Assembly (NCBI GenBank): GCA_900548705.1
Contig: URLF01000100.1
Span: forward strand, 1 to 8,723
Length of the DNA stretch: 8,723 nucleotides
DNA from: an uncultured Porphyromonadaceae bacterium
GTDB lineage: Bacteria; Bacteroidota; Bacteroidia; Bacteroidales; Muribaculaceae
Direction: 5' to 3'
Positions 6,535 to 8,723 of the stretch are shown here, piece after piece (position 1 is the first letter of the stretch; each line of letters opens with the position of its first letter). Position numbers and translations under genes: made by a program. The notes beneath the pieces were generated by a model. It had not been told where the DNA came from, searched no databases, and saw nothing but the letters and a program-made list of their open reading frames with translations.

Positions 6535-7554
6535 ATGGACTTCTACAATACCTTCAAGCGACTCATCGGCCTTAAGAACCCAAGAATCAAACTGATGATG
6601 CTGGCTGCCGCCCGAACTTGCGGCATGAGGTATTACGGAGTGTTCATAGACCCCGTCATCGCCTGCAACCTCAAATGCAGGATGTGCTATTTCAGCGACC
6701 CCGCAAGCCGCCCTGCTCCACAAGGCAGAATGACACAGGAATACATCTCACTTCTCCAGAAGAACGTGTTATCCAAGGCTATGAAAATGCAGATTGGTTG
6801 CGGCGCGGAACCGACCCTCTACCGCGACCTCCCGAATCTGATAAAGGCAGGCAGACAGGCCGGTGTGCCATACATTGAAATCACAACAAATGGCCAACTC
6901 GTAACCGCCGAATCACTTCAGGGCGCCATAGACGCAGGACTCGACGGTATGACCCTCTCCCTCCATGGCACCACTCCCGCCACCTATGAATACCTGATGG
7001 ATGGCGCTAAATTTGACAACCTACTCCGGCTGATAGAAATCCTGGGGGATACCAAGGCAAAAAAGCCCACATTCAAACTCCGCATCAACTACACTGTAAA
7101 CAATCTCAACAAAAAGGAATTGGCCGGTATCTGGCAGCTGTTCGGCAACACAAGGATAGACATCCTCCAGGTACGACCGATCCAGAAGCTCGGAGACACG
7201 GCATATGACGACTTCGTGATTGAGGACTACGACGGGTTCATGGCTGAAATAATCGCCCCGATAGCCGAAGAATGCCGGAAGAGGGGTACCATCGCATTCC
7301 TTCCCACCCGCGATAATGTCGAGAGAGTCAACCGCAAGACATCCACCCTCACATCAATCCTCGAAGAGGTCAGCTATTGCTACATCTCCCCGGCGACATG
7401 CTATCGCCCCGACTACCTCCCGGAGAAAGAAAGCCTGAAATCCTACCAGAATCGCACAGGAATAGCGTCACGCCTACACAAAGCGATTTTCGGACGTCAC
7501 CTGCTCGATGAGACCGCCGACATTTCCACTTCAAAGAAACTCAATTATAGCTGA
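6535..7554 (+). CDS. Radical SAM protein of unknown substrate
   Basis: A 339-residue enzyme of the radical SAM superfamily, which cleaves SAM with a 4Fe-4S cluster to generate a 5'-deoxyadenosyl radical. The cluster motif CNLKCRMC (C44, C48, C51) is intact. GCGAEP (88-93) stands for the SAM-binding GGEP motif, ITTNG (116-120) and SLHG (142-145) mark later strands, and LQVRP (211-215) closes the barrel. The C-terminal part has only one further close cysteine pair (C282, C289), too few for a complete SPASM domain. Sequence order resembles the MoaA/SPASM branch, but the substrate cannot be told. No precursor peptide or partner enzyme is adjacent. The ATG lies 66 nt past the tRNA terminator; no TAnnTTTG box is seen in the gap. 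Confidence 0.93.
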   Translation: MDFYNTFKRLIGLKNPRIKLMMLAAARTCGMRYYGVFIDPVIACNLKCRMCYFSDPASRPAPQGRMTQEYISLLQKNVLSKAMKMQIGCGAEPTLYRDLPNLIKAGRQAGVPYIEITTNGQLVTAESLQGAIDAGLDGMTLSLHGTTPATYEYLMDGAKFDNLLRLIEILGDTKAKKPTFKLRINYTVNNLNKKELAGIWQLFGNTRIDILQVRPIQKLGDTAYDDFVIEDYDGFMAEIIAPIAEECRKRGTIAFLPTRDNVERVNRKTSTLTSILEEVSYCYISPATCYRPDYLPEKESLKSYQNRTGIASRLHKAIFGRHLLDETADISTSKKLNYS

Positions 7555-7683
7555 ATCGTCCCCTCTCGACATTGTATGCCGCGGTGTCAAAATCCATCGT
7601 CGCGTCAAGGTTTATCACCGTGGAATTATAGCGGCTTCCTGGTTGCCCTCCAAAGAAACCAGACCCTACTAAGAGATTATGAA

Positions 7684-7723
7684 AGGCCGGTGTGTCAACA
7701 AGTGAATTTTTACACACCGGCCT
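7684..7723. terminator. 12-bp perfect hairpin between convergent genes (probable terminator)
   Basis: aggccggtgtgt (7684-7695) and acacaccggcct (7712-7723) are perfectly complementary around a 16-nt loop. The hairpin lies between the end of the radical SAM gene (7554) and the end of the convergent lipoprotein gene (7765). The minus strand continues with a short T-rich tract (TTTCAT), so it best fits termination of the lipoprotein transcript. It could act on both strands. The tract is weak, so termination is inferred. Confidence 0.6.
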
Positions 7724-7764
7724 GCAATATTTCAAACCGACAAAGAGAGGTCAGAGGGAGGTTA

Positions 7765-8148
7765 TCAGTTAGTACGCCATTCTCCCACAGTAGCATCAGT
7801 GAGAGTGATGGATGTCAACGACACCTTATAATCGGGAGAAAAGAAACGGCTGCCCATAAGGGTTGTGGCCATGTAATAGTATTCCGCACCCTGGGGAATG
7901 TCAGCATCCGTATGACCGCCCGCCTTAAGCGTACCTTTGTTCTCACGGGTGATAAGCTCACCTTTTGAATTTGTGAAATAAACGACAAAATCATTGAGGG
8001 TGTAAGAGGAACCGTTGGTTATGTAAACCACGTCAGGATTTTGTTCCGGGCCGGGAGCGGGTTCGGGTTCATCACTACCACATGAGGTGAATCCAACCGC
8101 GCACACAGCAAGCAAGAGGATACCCAGAAGTCTGTAAATTTGTTTCAT
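7765..8148 (-). CDS. Small surface-type lipoprotein, function unknown
   Basis: A 127-residue protein. A basic start (MKQIYR), a hydrophobic core and a lipobox ending FTSC at Cys23 mark it for lipidation by the lipoprotein pathway. The residues after the cysteine, GSDEPEP, are acidic like the Bacteroidetes export signal that sends lipoproteins to the cell surface. A proline-rich linker (about 28-37) leads to a compact domain of about 90 residues, rich in beta-type segments (VVYITNGSSYTL, DFVVYFTN, EYYYMATTL). No family is recognised. The stop at 7765-7767 is followed at once by a second in-frame stop. No promoter box lies just upstream; the nearest is at 8544-8574, so its mRNA may carry a leader of about 390 nt. 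Confidence 0.88.
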   Translation of the reverse strand: MKQIYRLLGILLLAVCAVGFTSCGSDEPEPAPGPEQNPDVVYITNGSSYTLNDFVVYFTNSKGELITRENKGTLKAGGHTDADIPQGAEYYYMATTLMGSRFFSPDYKVSLTSITLTDATVGEWRTN

Positions 8149-8174
8149 ATCAACAAGGGAACATCGATTGTGGG

Positions 8175-8211
8175 ATTCCCGAGGCCGTGTTCCTTGCGCC
8201 GCCTCAGGAAT
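8175..8211 (-). promoter_or_regulatory. Leader hairpin upstream of the lipoprotein gene
   Basis: In the minus-strand RNA, attcctgaggc (8211-8201) pairs over 11 bp with gcctcgggaat (8185-8175), with one U-G pair and a 15-nt loop. In the plus-strand RNA that position is a C-A mismatch. It lies 27 nt before the lipoprotein ATG. It has no T-tract. A role in translation or stability is inferred. Confidence 0.5.
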
Positions 8212-8246
8212 TCTTCCCGACTCCCTACGGAAGATCAGATTGGTTT

Positions 8247-8345
8247 AAAAAAGAAAACGTGGGAGTCCATAGCTGCTGCCCGTTCTCCCCTTAGAGGCTC
8301 TCGCATTGCCCACCGAAGTCGAACGGGCAACGCAAGAAACCCACG
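8247..8345 (-). terminator. Possible terminator domain closing the structured RNA
   Basis: The outer stem cgtggg (8345-8340) and cccacg (8263-8258) closes a domain of about 88 nt and is followed directly by ttttctttttt on the minus strand (8257-8247). The long enclosed domain is unusual for a simple terminator, but the stem plus T-tract fits intrinsic termination about 100 nt before the lipoprotein start codon. Confidence 0.45.
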
Positions 8346-8539
8346 CCGATATGTCAACGCCCTCTCTTTACGAGAAGAGCGATATATAACATACCCGAGG
8401 CATCCATCGTTACCTCATTCCTGACTTCGGTTGAGAATTTGCGAGATTCCTAAGGGGTCAAGAACAAGCGTCAGATAAACGCTTTCATAATGTAAAAAGA
8501 TTCCCGCCCATCCGGCTCTCCAGATTCGACGTGGAATTC
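8247..8539 (-). ncRNA. Putative structured RNA or long regulatory leader of unknown class
   Basis: The 429 bp between coding regions (8149-8577) hold no convincing gene but a chain of helices in the minus-strand RNA: attcc/ggaat (8533-8537, 8500-8504) around atctgg/ccggat (8520-8525, 8510-8515); aagcgt/acgctt (8466-8471, 8479-8484); tatgtta/tgacata (8387-8393, 8350-8356); a 13-bp stem (8325-8337, 8299-8311); and an outer cgtggg/cccacg stem (8340-8345, 8258-8263) followed by a T-rich tract (8257-8247). Several pairs are G-U on this strand and A-C on the other. A promoter lies at 8544-8574. I see none of the conserved RNase P RNA, tmRNA or SRP RNA sequences. 6S RNA is possible but not shown. 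It could instead be a leader with an attenuator for the lipoprotein gene. Confidence 0.5.
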
Positions 8540-8543
8540 TCCG

Positions 8544-8574
8544 CAAATATAAAACAATTATTTCAATCCTGCAA
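8544..8574 (-). promoter_or_regulatory. Bacteroidetes-type promoter driving the structured RNA / lipoprotein leader
   Basis: On the minus strand TTG (8574-8572), a 20-nt spacer and TATATTTG (8551-8544) fit the -33/-7 pattern. The predicted transcript start is about 8539. The -33 element lies just past the stop codon of the upstream gene (8578-8580), so the promoter sits at the very start of the intergenic stretch. Confidence 0.65.
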
Positions 8575-8577
8575 TTA

Positions 8578-8723
8578 TTAGAGCAACTTTAACCCCCTTG
8601 AAGCATACGCATACCCTGCTGCATACGCTGCCCTCCTTTCGCCCACGACGGCCATAACCCGACATTCACGGGTCAGCGGATTTTCCCGGTTGGTGCGGAA
8701 GTTATCAAGAGTATAGTGTTGCC
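8578..8723 (-). CDS. C-terminal end of an unrecognised protein (partial, cut by window edge)
   Basis: The minus-strand frame from 8721 is open for 47 codons to a TAA at 8578-8580. It reads ...QHYTLDNFRTNRENPLTRE, then RVMAVVGERRAAYAAGYAYA, and ends SRGLKLL. The balanced composition, with polar then Ala/Tyr-rich helical segments, looks like real protein, and the other two minus frames have early stops. I cannot assign a family. It points the same way as the structured RNA and lipoprotein gene downstream; no terminator is seen between its stop and the promoter at 8544-8574. Confidence 0.7.
   Translation of the reverse strand, partial: QHYTLDNFRTNRENPLTRECRVMAVVGERRAAYAAGYAYASRGLKLL

Noticed and set aside
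7576..7968. Plus-strand 130-codon open frame
   Set aside because: Mostly antisense to the lipoprotein gene and runs through the 12-bp hairpin; composition is not protein-like.
8140..8424. Plus-strand 94-codon open frame in the intergenic region
   Set aside because: Arg/Ser/Pro-rich, overlaps the lipoprotein start and the structured RNA, and has no domain-like segments.
8521..8535. tmRNA-like string (agattcgacgtgg) on the plus strand
   Set aside because: Resembles the 5' tmRNA motif only over about nine bases; no tag reading frame, T arm or CCA end was found in the following sequence.

Overview
The window looks like a chromosomal segment of a Bacteroidales bacterium, plausibly Muribaculaceae or a relative; the family is a guess. 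The phylum call rests on several signs. Promoters have the Bacteroidetes form (TTTG-N19-TAnnTTTG before the tRNA, TAnnTTTG before uvrA and prmA). Shine-Dalgarno sites are weak or A-rich. One lipoprotein carries an acidic surface-export-like signal after its cysteine. UvrA has a lineage-type variant of zinc module 1. Base composition is near 50% GC. No mobile element, CRISPR array or prophage is visible.

Layout from left to right. The tail of an unrecognised plus-strand gene (to 89) converges on uvrA (minus, 126-2987). The uvrA promoter is followed by a strong hairpin that starts about where the transcript should start. Divergently, a plus-strand run of small membrane-associated genes follows: two tandem YtxH-like glycine-zipper proteins (3264-3464, 3506-3718), a two-helix holin_3_6/YqjE-like membrane protein (3896-4282) and a 94-residue basic helical protein (4310-4594). 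The order resembles the Enterobacteria yqjD-yqjE-yqjK cluster. Next come prmA (4627-5481), which may also have its own promoter, and a secreted, probably outer-membrane barrel protein (5517-6191).

A single initiator tRNA-fMet (6356-6430) has its own canonical promoter, a leader with two inverted repeats and a strong rho-independent terminator. A radical SAM gene follows (6535-7554). A 12-bp perfect hairpin then separates it from a convergent minus-strand surface-lipoprotein gene (7765-8148).

The most interesting part is the 429-bp gene-free stretch 8149-8577. On the minus strand it holds a Bacteroidetes-type promoter (8544-8574) and then a dense series of helices ending in a stem followed by a T-rich tract. 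Several helices contain pairs that are G-U only in the minus-strand RNA and A-C mismatches in the plus-strand RNA. This points to a minus-strand structured RNA, either a free-standing ncRNA of about 290 nt or a long attenuating leader of the lipoprotein gene. I could not match it to RNase P RNA, tmRNA, SRP RNA or a riboswitch class known to me; 6S RNA cannot be excluded. The right edge holds the C-terminus of an unrecognised minus-strand gene (8578-8723).
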